Source of the DNA: Dipteris shenzhenensis
Taxonomy: Eukaryota > Polypodiophyta > Polypodiopsida > Gleicheniales
NCBI GenBank assembly: GCA_047967505.1
Contig: CM106540.1
DNA: 64,000 bases
Direction: 5' to 3' (one strand)
The notes under the pieces are model-generated. The model saw only the letters and a list, made by a program, of their open reading frames with translations, searched no databases and was not told where the DNA came from. Shown here piece by piece: positions 40,558 through 51,457 of this stretch (position 1 is the first letter of the stretch; every line of letters begins with the position of its first letter). The position numbers were made by a program, and so were the translations under genes.

Positions 40558-42496
40558 TAAAGAATCTTTTTTAAAATTTTTTAAAATTTTTGTTTTTACT
40601 GTAGGCAGCCTAAGGAGAAGTTTGGATTTTCTGAGCTCTCCTTGAGCCACGTGTACCATTATCAACCCTTGATCTTGGATTGATCTTAACGGTTAGAGAG
40701 TTTCCTAAAAGCTCTAAAATTGTATTAATTCATGCTTTTCATTAGTAGAAAAACGCATACAAGCTGGCAGGGATATCAAGATGTGGCGTCCATTCTGAGG
40801 ATGAATCTCACATATGAAAGTTCCCTAAGCTTAGGCTGACCAACAAGCTCCTCTTGTTCAATTTACGAAAGATTTTTTTGAGAGACTGGCTCTTCGGGGC
40901 CCTTGCCCTTGCTACGACTACAAGAAGATGGTACCGAGGATCTATTGACGACGATGCTGACTATGCAATAGAATGCTTGACGAACGTAATCTAAACAGCT
41001 CAAATTCAGAAGCCAAGTGGAAACGTTGTTGCCTTTCTCAATACTATTATGCGAGAAGAGGAAACAAGTGCAAGCCCTACGGTAGAAGTCGTAAAGCCGA
41101 GCATGCCAAGCGAAGAGTCCCCCAAGGAGTCTCTATTGTCAGACTGAAGCAAGCTTGTCAGTTTGTGGAGACCGTCGTCGAGGGTGCTTTACAACCATTG
41201 GCTTTTGGTCGGAAAGCAATTATCGATCTTGCATACATTTCTGAAGCTGGTGCTTGACCTGAAGCAATTGAATATGAACAAGTAAAATAGCGCGGTTGCC
41301 AAGCCTACTGCTTCGCAACACAACGGGATTTATCTTTGACGATCCAAGCAAAATATTGTAAAATACACCATTCGGTCCGCACATAGATGAGATTCTGAAC
41401 GAGTTGCCACCACTCAGCGGAATAGAGCAAGCGTGGATGAACTTGAGTTTGGTGATGCCACTACCCGAAACTAATCAGGCCGAGCAGACCGCCGAGTCTA
41501 TAGAGGAAATTTCGTCAACTCTTGCTCGCTTTCGAATGCTAATCCAATGCTTGAAGAAAGTACAACCATAATTTCCTGCCGTAAAGCATTGTTCAAACCA
41601 CAAAATCTTTTGTCATCAGGGACACATTTGATTTCTTGCCGTATAGCCTCGCGCCAAGCTCTTGATCGGCAGAACAAGATGCTCATCATGAGCAAAATCC
41701 GATGGCTTCTATTGCCATCATCGTTCGTGAGTTTTGGATAGTAATGCTCTTAAAATATCTGTCTCAAGAAGACGTTCACCGACGGGACCATCAGCCTGCA
41801 ACTCGGGAGAATTTTTTCATGTGATCACGTTTGAATAGTCTTTGCTCTACTGGTTCAAAATCAAAACTTCAACAAGGCATAGGGCTTCAGCTTGCAGTTC
41901 CAAGAAGAGATTACTCAATGAATCCTTCCGCTTGGTTCGCTCCGTTTGAATTCCTTAGAATGAAGAGTATATACTATATGGTCATCTGTGCAAGCTTTTT
42001 TTGATGCAGTCCTTTTGCTTGTCTCTTTGGCCATCGTTTGATAGTTGGATGAGTGGAGCTAGCATAGGATTATATTATGGGAAGTGGCCTGGCTTTGCTA
42101 CAACGAATATGCATGAACGTTTCAATTGCAGAAGCATGTACTGCATTACATCATGAGAAAGCTCGGGATAATCTATGGAAGTTCCCACCAGACCGTGCTT
42201 CTTCACGGAGGTCTTTGTGGTTGAACTTTGTCAAGTAAAGTAAATCCTCTGCATAATCGGGCTCTTCCCCAGCATGTGAAGGGCCGCAGTCGGTTGGAAG
42301 AGCACCTCCACCGTGTGGCTCTTCTACGTCAGAACTTGCATCTCCTCGCTGTAGCAGTCACCATCAGTCTTCCTGGTCTGTCAAGTCGCCATCAGATAAG
42401 GAAAATGGCCCAGAATTCAAAAAACCTGAGCTGGCAAACGGAAGTTCACTCATCTGTCAACATCATGGGAGCCTCCTGTGGGCCCTCCACATTCAA
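40558..42496. other. GC-balanced segment with no recognised gene
   Basis: From about 40,760 base composition becomes balanced and simple repeats vanish. A 94-codon plus-strand frame at 40,973-41,257 (contains YYYARRGNKCKPYGRSRKAE) and shorter frames exist, but none shows a known domain. The segment may be a decayed gene, an organelle insertion or other transferred DNA; I cannot decide by eye. Confidence 0.35.
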
Positions 42497-42559
42497 GAAA
42501 TGCCCAGGGGAGGCATTTCCAAAAAGGGAATTTTTGGAAATGCCTCCCCTGGGCATTTC
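42497..42559. repeat. Perfect 29-bp hairpin
   Basis: Arms 42,497-42,525 and 42,531-42,559 are exact reverse complements (GAAATGCCCAGGGGAGGCAT begins the left arm) around GGGAA. It is isolated from other repeats. Confidence 0.93.
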
Positions 42560-43584
42560 CCTCATGTCATCAAAGCAAGGGTATTCTCCTACAGACACGG
42601 GCACTTTAGTAAACTGCAACTTAGTCAGCAACATGTAAACGTAGCACAACAGCATGCTAGAGGACTTTATGCAGACAATTGGAGGTCCCATCAAGATTGT
42701 ACTATTGTCAGAATAGTCCGTGGGTATGGATACACAAGGTAAAAAGATGATGACCTATTTTACACACAAAGAAAGAGGAGGCGGTTAGGCCCAAGAGCTA
42801 GCGATGGATATGGCTATAGTAACTATGGCATCTGCTTCTCTCTTTGACATGGTTCATTACCTGACTACGAGTTGGAAGTGATTTGTGACCATGGATTTTG
42901 CAATAAAGTTTGAGCACAGGTTAAAATGGGAGTCTTTAGAAAGATGTGGGCTTTATGACCAATATACAGAAATATGATTACGGCTATTGACATCCAAGCA
43001 ATATACTAGTATCTTATCAATACGTGAGACTTATTCTTGGCACTTATATTCTCGGCGTTATCTTGGCACCCAGGGAAGGGTCCATTCCCTCTGATTATAA
43101 CTCTTTGGGAAAGGAAGCGCGCCGACTCCCTGCCCACACTATCTATGGTTATAATAATTATAAATTATATATTATCATAAAAATATTTTCAATTGCTCAT
43201 CCATTCAAAATTGCTTGTTTTCAACATGATGTCTTACAACATTCCTCTCTTTTGATGCATGTTATTGATGTGAGTGAGCAAGGAAATCCAACCTAGATGC
43301 CAAATCGAAAGATATCGACACCTTTATTCATATGATTGTAGTCCATGCGACAATATTATTTAGATTGCAAGGAGAATCAGTAACTGCATCACCTTATTTA
43401 TGTATTTGTTGGACTTTAGCTTCCAAAATATGAACATAGCAAAATCAATAATAAATCACCACCCCTGACATTTGCAAGGAGGATTGGGTCCGAACAGACC
43501 AATCTAAGTAAAGAGAATCGATCTAGAATAGAATAGAAGAGGTTGTCATTTATGTTTTGAATGAAACCAAATATCCAATGTTTA
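42560..43584. other. Spacer, nothing recognised
   Basis: Balanced composition to about 43,100, then AT-rich. No gene, RNA or element end recognised. Confidence 0.4.
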
Positions 43585-44445
43585 GGTTTTTATGCTAGAA
43601 AGAGCAAATCCTCCATTTCAATATTTACCGCATAGTGGCTAGAATAATGGCGAAGGCACTCATTAGATGAGTTATTCTAGCCTCCAAAATCGGATGTCTC
43701 CAAAGTACTCAATATTTTTCCCCTGTATTAGTATGCTCTTTCAAGTGAAAGGAACATGGAGTCCTCATGGAGTCCCCTTTTACTTTTATGGGGAGAGTGT
43801 GAGTTGTATTATTTCAAAGGCTATCAAAAGTTTCACTATTCAAGGGCATGCCCCCAATTTTAAAATTTGAAATTTGAAACTATGGACGGTGTGGATGGAA
43901 TTTGTTGAGTTTTTTATGGTGGATAAAGGCTCAAATTATAAGCCATTCAATCTCACCTGTTGTGAGCCATAGGATCGAATTTGTAATCTGAGCCATAGAT
44001 GTATATCTCCATCCAACGATGGAATAAAGAGGTGCATGCGAATTCAGAATGGTGGTGGTCTATTGCATAATCAACGGCAGTCTGTAGTGACTACCCATGA
44101 ATCTTGGCCATTGGATCTCTGAAGATCCAATGTCTATGAATGTAAAGTGGGCCATGCCATTAAGGTACATGCTTCATGGTGCTACACACCACAAAAGTAC
44201 AGAGTAGCTCCCACCTATGAAAAGGCATCCACGCTCTTGGATTTCATTGGGTCAATTGTGATGAATGACATAAATCAAGACCCTTGATGACCCGCAATCC
44301 ATTGGCCAAGATCTAGTCTTTTTGAGTTTTGAAATTTCCCTTTATCTTTTTCAAAGGGGGAAAGGTTCTAACAAGCATTTCCTTTAGCCAATGAGGAGGA
44401 GGGAAATTTCTCCCATTATTTAAATGCTTGAGCCTCCAATGTCTA
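43585..44445. repeat. Dispersed repeat R, intact copy
   Basis: The copy begins TTTTTATGCTAGAAAGAG and contains GGAACATGGAGTCC, CTATTCAAGGGCATGCCCC and the site GAATGTAAAGTGGGCCATGC near 44,139-44,158, then AAGCATTTCCTTTAGCCAAT. It is followed directly by a second copy that is interrupted at that site. It encodes nothing recognisable. Confidence 0.88.
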
Positions 44446-44998
44446 AGTTTTTATGCTAGAAAGAGCAAATCCTCACATTTCAATATTTACTACATAGATG
44501 AGTTTTTCTAACATTCAAAACAGGGTGTCCCCAAAATACACAAGATCTTTTCTCTGTATTAGTAATACTCTTTCAATTGAAAGGAACATGGAGTCCCTTT
44601 TTAATTCTATGGGGAGAGTGTGAGTCATATTATTTCAAAACCCATGATCTATTTCACTATTCAAGGGCATGCCCCAATTTTAAAATTTGAATTTTGAAAC
44701 TATGGATGGTGTCGATGGAATTTTTGGAGCTTGCAATGGTGGATAAAGGTTCAGATTGTAATCCATTCAATCATGGTCATAATCCAAGGGCTCACATGTA
44801 TCACCTCTTGTGAGCCATAGGATTGGATTCGTAATCTAGGGGCTCGCATTAGGTACCCATTTTGATCCACAGAGGCATGTGTGGATTCGGCATGGTGGTG
44901 GTCTATTGTGTAATCAGTGGCAACAATGTTCAGCGACGACTGTCCATGGATCTCGACCATTGGGTCTCTGAATATCCAATGGCTATGAATGTAAAGTG
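44446..44998. repeat. Dispersed repeat R, 5' half, cut by CACTA terminus
   Basis: Same sequence as the intact copy about 860 bp upstream, ending at GAATGTAAAGTG, where the CACAACAAG terminus begins. The missing 3' half occurs inverted at 61,220-61,427. Confidence 0.88.
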
Positions 44999-45180
44999 CA
45001 CAACAAGACAAAGCAACTATAAACGCGCTTGATAGACGCACAAAATAGCAGGCGCATCTATAGGCACTGTTAGAATAGTAAAAATACAGGCACTTCTAAT
45101 AGCGCATCTCATAGCGTGTCTATTTGTACGTCTATTAGCGCGTCTATAAGTGCATCTGCACTATGAATTAGACGTGGATT
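44999..45180. mobile_element. CACTA terminus with subterminal repeats (end 1)
   Basis: The terminus reads CACAACAAGACAAAGCA, close to the usual CACTACAAGAAAA ends of plant CACTA elements. Inside it, motifs such as GCGTCTAT, GCGCATCTATAGG, AGCGCGTCTATAAG and TGCATCT recur at least six times over 45,020-45,170. CACTA elements carry such subterminal repeats as transposase-binding sites. The neighbouring three bases GTG are the candidate target duplication. Confidence 0.78.
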
Positions 45181-45390
45181 TAGACATAAAACAGAGAATA
45201 TAGAAAGTGAGATTTTGGTACAGGCTGATAAATGTACATCACTGCTTTCCAAACATTGCCCATGATTACCAAATCACATAATTTTAACAAAAATATCAAT
45301 GCTTTCTGGCAAACTCACATATACAAAAATTAAGTGAGGTGAGGAGAATGAGACAATATGTAAAATAGTTTTGCCAATATCAATGATGGG

Positions 45391-46150
45391 CTACGGTTCA
45401 ATCTCATCCTCAATGAGATCAACCCTTGCCAAACTATCTACTTCAAAATCCAAACCAGTGTTGAGATCCACAAATACATTCAGCCCACTACTACTTGTCC
45501 TACTCATGTGCTCATTGAAATTAGCATCACCAATGGTAGGCTCATCCTCATGGGTAATGGCCTCAATATATGTATCTCCTATCTCATGATCATCCTCCTC
45601 TCTCATATCACGATCATCATCACCTCCATGGCCATGATCATCCTCCATATGCTCCATATTAGTAAATGTACTATACATCACTTTGGAACGTGGTGTAATA
45701 GGTATGACATACACCACCTATTATTTCCACCATTGGTTGATAGACAACCTAATTCAAACACAAATAAAATCATGTTATTTTCCTTGCATCGAAGGTATCA
45801 AATATTTAAAAGTGAGTATTTTTATATGTGTGTACAATACCTATTTACATTTGTTGTGGTAGTACTAGTGTGTCCGTCTTACTTTGCCAAAACTTTGTGG
45901 AGTCAATAGTTACAAAGCCACTTGCATGGCATTTGATTGTTGCATTAGGGCCTCTTTCCACCATGTCCTTAAACCACTTTACATCCAAAACATACACAAA
46001 GAAGCATCAAAAGTCAAGCTTAATAATATCTTGAATTATGCCACAATAATCATCCATGGCTCCATTGGCTCCCTCAAAGCTAGCAATGACATCGCAATCT
46101 TCTGTACCGTTGTGTTCAAAAATGCTTGCCCTCACACCATATCGCATTGA
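45391..46150 (-). pseudogene. CACTA transposase C-terminal region (DUF4216-like)
   Basis: The minus strand reads RYGVRASIFEHNGTED, then DDYCGIIQDIIKLDF, a TGA, and DVKWFKDMVERGPNATIKCH, following the DUF4216 pattern (YYG.L..I.ELDY....V.FKC.W). After GFVTIDSTKFW an apparent intron leads to VYVIPITPRSKVMYST and an acidic tail (HMEDDHGHGGDDDRDM) ending at 45,391. DUF4216 sits at the C-terminal side of plant CACTA transposase genes. One stop and unclear splice sites suggest decay. Confidence 0.65.
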
Positions 46151-46230
46151 ACATAGTACACTACACCAAGACAAAATCAATTAAATAAGCAATCTAAATT
46201 GTTGAAAGCTCCTAACTTATGCATAACATT

Positions 46231-47127
46231 CTATATACCGACCTTGCTCATGCATCCCCTAGCATAATCCCATTCTTCCATTGTGATGTGCATCCCCTTG
46301 TCTCTCTCTGCTCTCTCCATTTCGTCAAGTAGCCAATCCACATGAATATCCTTTGGAAGTGCTCTTAGATGCTGAGGGTATGGCACACGAGATCTGTGGT
46401 GTGTATGAAAGAGGGCCCTTTCTCCTTGTCTTCTTGCCTTTGCATCCTCATATCTTGTCACCCATCTTTTCATCAAATCACTATTAAGCATGCAATAGAG
46501 GTTGATATTATTAAGCAACTCCGTGTCTATTACTTTGCTGTGTCTTTTCCCTTGAGGCACAATAGAGGTCATCCTTAGGTCTTCATCATCTCTCCATAGT
46601 TGTGGGAGAGAGCTATCCACATCAACAAGAAACTCAAAAATATATACAAGTGACTCTTTTACCAACCAACCCTTGGCCATGCTATCTTTGGGTCTTGTAT
46701 TTTGTCTCACGAAACCCTTCAAGGTCTTCATGAAGCTCTCGAGGAAGTAAAACCATCGTGCATGTACAGTACCGCATATAGCAATCTCATCCACCAAATG
46801 CACTATGAGATGTAGTTGGCTTGTGAGATTAGAACGTGGAAATGTCTCCTCCATTAAACAAACCACCTCCACTGACATAACTCGAGCATTCTCAATTGTG
46901 GTGGGATCTATTTCCTTTGAGCTCACATACCTAGAAAGGAAAAAGTACGCCATATTAGCAATATGAACACCTTGCATCCTGTAAAGTACCTCACAAGCTC
47001 GCCCATCTTGTAAATACAATATTCACATTTTGTATCTTGTAAAGTACCTCACAAGCTTGCCCATCTTGTAAATACAATCCTTCACATCCTTCAATACACT
47101 GCGAGAAATGCTAGTAGGTAGTATGAA
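46231..47127 (-). pseudogene. CACTA transposase, DUF4218 region
   Basis: An exon begins after a TGTTCAG acceptor at 47,127 with ILPTSISRSVLKDVKDCIYK. The following 58 bp are tandemly duplicated (46,981-47,038 versus 47,039-47,096), which introduces a TGA and shifts the frame. The frame then reads EIDPTTIENARVMSVEVVCL, MEETFPRSNLTSQLHLIVHL, VDEIAICGTVHARWFYFLES and MKTLKGFVRQNTRPKDSMAK. This is the DUF4218 signature (fP..f....HL.vHL..E....G.v..RW.y..E...k.lK..v.n...pe.s.a). It stays open to 46,231. Confidence 0.85.
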
Positions 47128-47215
47128 CTGAACACATGAGGAATGGTTGATTAGTTGCTTCTAATTCACTCACAAATTTGGAAGGAAAAAGATATTATGC
47201 ACATAAAATACTTAC

Positions 47216-47606
47216 TTGGAGCATCTTGTGCCAATCATGAGATTTCAAGCCATATAATTTCTCTACACCTCTTTTCTTGCTCTTTGTGAAGGCCCCCTTC
47301 AAACACCTCATGCATCCAATGGGAGTACGAATTGTAGTGATAGCTCACTTCACCACCACCATCTCTAGCTTTGATAACCTCCATGGTGCACGAGGTAAAA
47401 AGACACGTCCATTTGGCCTCTCTTGTGGCCAATCTTCATGCATCCTCCCTGTGGTGCATAGATCCTCCCTAATGCCTATCGAATCTCGTGTCCCATTCAA
47501 ATGTTCCCAAATGGTAGATGCCACATTCTTGAAGATATACATGGAATCAAGCAGGTGATTGATCTTGAGTTGGGACCAATATGGTAAACGATAAAAGATG
47601 GAGTAT
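47216..47606 (-). pseudogene. CACTA transposase exon (Transposase_21, C-terminal part)
   Basis: The exon starts after a TTTTGTTTAG acceptor at 47,606 and ends at CTCCAA followed by GTAAGTATT at 47,216. It reads FYRLPYWSQLKINHLLDSMY and IFKNVASTIWEHLNGT, matching the LPYW..L..RH.LDVMH.EKNV pattern of CACTA transposases, then FLPRAPWRLSKLE. An in-frame TGA sits at 47,342-47,344, followed by TPIGCMRCLKGAFTKSKKRG and YGLKSHDWHKMLQ, the usual LKSHD.H..MQ motif. Confidence 0.82.
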
Positions 47607-47680
47607 CTAAACAAAAGCTGGTGTTAGCGGGCAATCTTTATTTCCAGCCAATATAGCACATAATAGTTACAAACCCTTAC

Positions 47681-47965
47681 CGGCTCATGCCAAGTGGTGG
47701 AGTCATGGAACCCTCCCAAATTCTCATCCAATCTCCCACAATGAGTGATTGTGGGGGGACTTCATTCCAAGGGGCAACATATCTAGGATGATCAGGTGGA
47801 AGAAATTGATGGTGATTCTCATAGATGACCTTATTCAATTTATCTACCCATGAGGCAACTAGCGAAGGACCACAAACAGGAAATGCATGGTAACCCGATG
47901 TAGTGAGACTTGAACAATAGACGCAATTAAGAGTTGAAGGTGGGTTTAGGGTGCCACATCGATTG
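47681..47965 (-). pseudogene. CACTA transposase exon (Transposase_21, CPVCG part)
   Basis: The minus strand reads CGTLNPPSTLNCVYCSSLTT, SGYHAFPVCGPSLVASWVDK, then VIYENHHQFLPPDHPRY and ends with GSMTPPLGMSR at a GTAAGG donor (47,680). The CPVCG....K..Y..HR.FLP.DHP pattern is typical of plant CACTA transposase. The start is approximate. More N-terminal transposase sequence should lie to the right but is not recognisable. Confidence 0.75.
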
Positions 47966-50917
47966 CCTACTCATAATTAAAAGTGCAATCCTTACCTGAA
48001 CACTCGCAATTTATTCTCCCTTGGAAGCATTTTACACAATAGCCTACACATGAAGACCATAAATGAGAAAAAGCATTCGAGTAATTGACCCACTAGCATA
48101 ATTCACCATGTTTGCAAAATAGACTTTAAAGCTTACTTGAGTAATGCATTCAAACTTGCATTGCTCTATCCATAGATGGTCTACAAGTTTAGTAACTCAA
48201 GAGAGCCACATAGAATAGAGAATGTGCACCCCTCAAACAGTGGAGTCGATGCTGTGGAAAAAAGATCGTCCTACTCCATGCTATCATCCCTACCTAAGGA
48301 TTGATGGACATAAATCCCACACCATATCATCAAACACCTCCTCCTTCACCGCCCCATGAGGTAATGGTAGAGGGCTACTATCACCATCACTCCATGCATC
48401 CATAACAGTCCCTCCTAAAGATCCCACCTCATATCGTTGACACTTTGCCTCCTCACGACGAGCATAGGGCAACATATGCGGGTGTGGCACTGCATCCTGT
48501 ATCAAACTAAAACGGGATCATAACTCAAACACATGAACACCCATAGGTATCTCAATCAACCTTAACTCCTTAACACTTACCATGTTTATGGTCGCATCCC
48601 ATTCTCCATACTTTGAGATGTGATTGAGTGTAATTTTGCATGCACAACACATGTTTCCTCGACATCAATCACACATACATTTGATTTTTTGCTCCAACCA
48701 CATTTCGTGATGGTGGATATGGAGGGATTCATCCTCACTAGAGTTACTTGTTAAAGACGAAGATATCCTACAAATAAACAACCCAAAAAAATTGCTCTTG
48801 CATGAGTTGTAAATATCAATAGCCTAAAACTAGTGTTTGGTTCTTTTGACTCCCCATACCTTGGATCATATACATGACAAGCAAAACTGCTCCAACCAAC
48901 CACTCTCTGTGTGTGATCAAACATCACCCAACTTGTCTTCCGATCATCGGAACCAGTGCGATTCATGCGATTAACTATGATATGAGAAATTATGCTACAC
49001 TTGTGAACACCTATGCTACAATGAGCAATGACCCAATTGTAGGTGACCGACATTTTTGGAACTTGTACATGGGAGAGATAGTGACAATACTTGGAGATAT
49101 TTCTTATAATAGCCCACTCTTCCCAACAACTGTTTCACTTCATCACTAGTCAACATGAACCTCATTGACCTCCCATTCTAAGCTTACTACCTCATTTCTC
49201 TAGATCTCTTGAACTAACAACTCGTCAACTCACAGTTCACGTGTAGCAATATCGCCAAAATGTTGACATTTTGGTTCACTCCCTCGTGACTAAATTAATG
49301 TTCTTGGTGCTAACCCAACCTTGTGCAGCTTAGTGAAGATACCTTGCTCTTGAAATTTAAAGTATGGCATCCTCGGGTAATAGAATACATGACAACACTA
49401 ATACTCAATTTTTAGGGCTAGTTGTTTATAGGAGAACCGTATGATGATGGGAGAATTCCAAGTTCACACACACTTAGGGAAGTAATATTGATTGAAATAC
49501 ACCATAAGGGACAAGAGACTATAAACAAAGGGAATGCAATTATTTTGATATTTTACATACAGCCAAGCTGACTTGGCTTGCAATGAAGACTCAGTAAGGT
49601 CCCTAACCTAGCAAGCTCAGGTCTGAGGGAGTCTTGTTCCCTACCTCTCCCTATTACAACGACCAGCCAAGTGTTAATAGACCCTTTCATGACTATCCTA
49701 TCATTCAAATTGTAGGTGCAAGGCATCTAATTACCCAATGTATTTTTGGTGTTTTGGAACACACTACTAGAGCTCACAATACTACTTGGTTGTGTCATTT
49801 TGTTTCTTGCCATGCATGTAGGGCAATGAAGAGCTTGTAATAAGGAGGAGATAGAGGAAAAGATGTCACCATCACAAGTATGGGACTCTAATACAAGGTA
49901 GGTGCACGTTGGAGGGAGAGAGAAGCTCCAACATAGCAAGAGATCCTCTATAGAAAGTGTAACCTAGAGGCGAAGTTAGTAACAAAGCACCCATAGGTGA
50001 AGAAAGAGCAGCTATGTAGGAGGGAAATAGAAGCTATAGTACAAGGAAAAGCAAGAGTGGATAGAGTAGTAGGGGATAGAGCAAAAGAGGATAGAGCAGG
50101 TCGGGGAAAAGTCAAAGAAGGAAAGAGGAGGGTAATAAAGAGGGGGCTTCTGAGTGGTAGTCTGCATAAAATTTAAAGTTTCGCCAGGATTTACATTTTT
50201 TCCTTCAAATTTCAAAAGAAAATATAAAAAAAATCACTACATTCTACCAATATTGTGAAACTAAAAAAATAGCTTGAAAACTCTCGCCAAGATTTTATAA
50301 TAATATATAAGCATAGCTTCAATAAAAACATCCCTAGTAGTCTGTGGCATGTCGATAATGGAAACAACCCTTCCCCATCAATTCCAAGGTGAGATTTTGC
50401 CAAGTGCAAATCTCTTCTATGAATCCCCAATACTATTGAGGCTATTGCAATTTTCACATCATGGGATTCAGTGGCATCTGAATTAAATATTTTTATGAGG
50501 ACTAATCTCTTCAAGAAGAGCTCATTTGGAACCGTTACTTGTGTTAGAGGATTGCAGATGTCAAGAAACGTTTCTCCTCAAATTCTTCCCTTGTCTTCTT
50601 CATATCTTTGACTAGTATGGTGAAGAAGCTCTCCAAAAACTATATTATGAGTAGTCTCATGATTCCCTTTGTAAATTGATCAAAATATTGTGCCTTCTTA
50701 TTACATATCTTGCATCTTTTATGCTTCTCAACCTCAGCATCATGTTGATGTAGTGAAAGTGTGTACTATAACTTTGTTACACTCAAACAAATATCTACCA
50801 TACCTCATCACTTATTACAATGTTAAAATGAAATCTCCTTTATGGGTGTAAAGCTCTAGCCAAGAGATGATAGCAATCTATCTATGAATATGTAAAGGCT
50901 TTTTTGTGAACCAATTT
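47966..50917. other. Region with no recognised gene
   Basis: Minus-strand frames at 48,290-48,505 and 48,751-49,053 (contains SWVMFDHTQRVVGWSSFACH) could be decayed N-terminal exons of the CACTA transposase, but no known motif appears. A second CACTA terminus was sought here and not seen. Beyond 49,150 the sequence is ordinary spacer. Confidence 0.4.
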
Positions 50918-51045
50918 TTCCCATGTCACACACACACACACACACACATCCTTTATTTCTCTCCCCACACACACACACACACTTCCTACACCTCCTCTCT
51001 TTTCTTTAGATTGTGCCCCCCCCCTCTCTCTCTCTCTCTCTCTCA

Positions 51046-51081
<36 letters not shown>

Positions 51082-51146
51082 CACACTCTTCTTCACATTT
51101 CTCTCTGTTGGTAAGACCCTAGCCCCCCTGTCTCTCTCTATCTCGC

Positions 51147-51204
<58 letters not shown>
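50918..51204. repeat. CA and CT microsatellites
   Basis: (CA)n at 50,929-50,948, 50,969-50,981 and 51,051-51,079, and (CT)n at 51,022-51,043 and 51,145-51,204. Frames running through them are artefacts. Confidence 0.93.
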
Positions 51205-51206
<2 letters not shown>

Positions 51207-51425
51207 TTTCTTGGTGTTTTTTATTTGTTAATATTCCTTAATTTTGCTTCGATTTTCCTTTTTGGTGTTCTTTAAAATAGAATTTTAAATCTTCATTTTC
51301 CTTTTAATTTTCTTTAATTTAATTGTTTGGAACTATGTCCTTCCCGTTTTCTTTTTCAAATCTTTTCTTCTAGACCCCCTTTCTTTAATCAACTTTTTGT
51401 TAGTATGGTTATATCCCAGTCTATC

Positions 51426-51457
<32 letters not shown>

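Larger units (their letters stand above)
44999..47965 (-). mobile_element. CACTA (En/Spm) transposon, transposase-bearing part
   Basis: Terminus at 44,999 and a minus-strand transposase gene whose 3' end faces that terminus. The second terminus is not found to the right before 51 kb; the best candidate is the end at 61,428, now in inverted surroundings. Confidence 0.75.

Noticed and set aside
28874-49149. Plus-strand frames opposite copia and CACTA genes (for example 28,866-29,138 and 48,874-49,149)
   Set aside because: Shadows of minus-strand coding remnants or spacer; they lack any domain signature.
47700-50900. Second CACTA terminus close to the transposase
   Set aside because: No inverted CTTTGTCTTGTTGTG-like end or GCGTCTAT cluster was seen; the only matching terminus is at 61,428.
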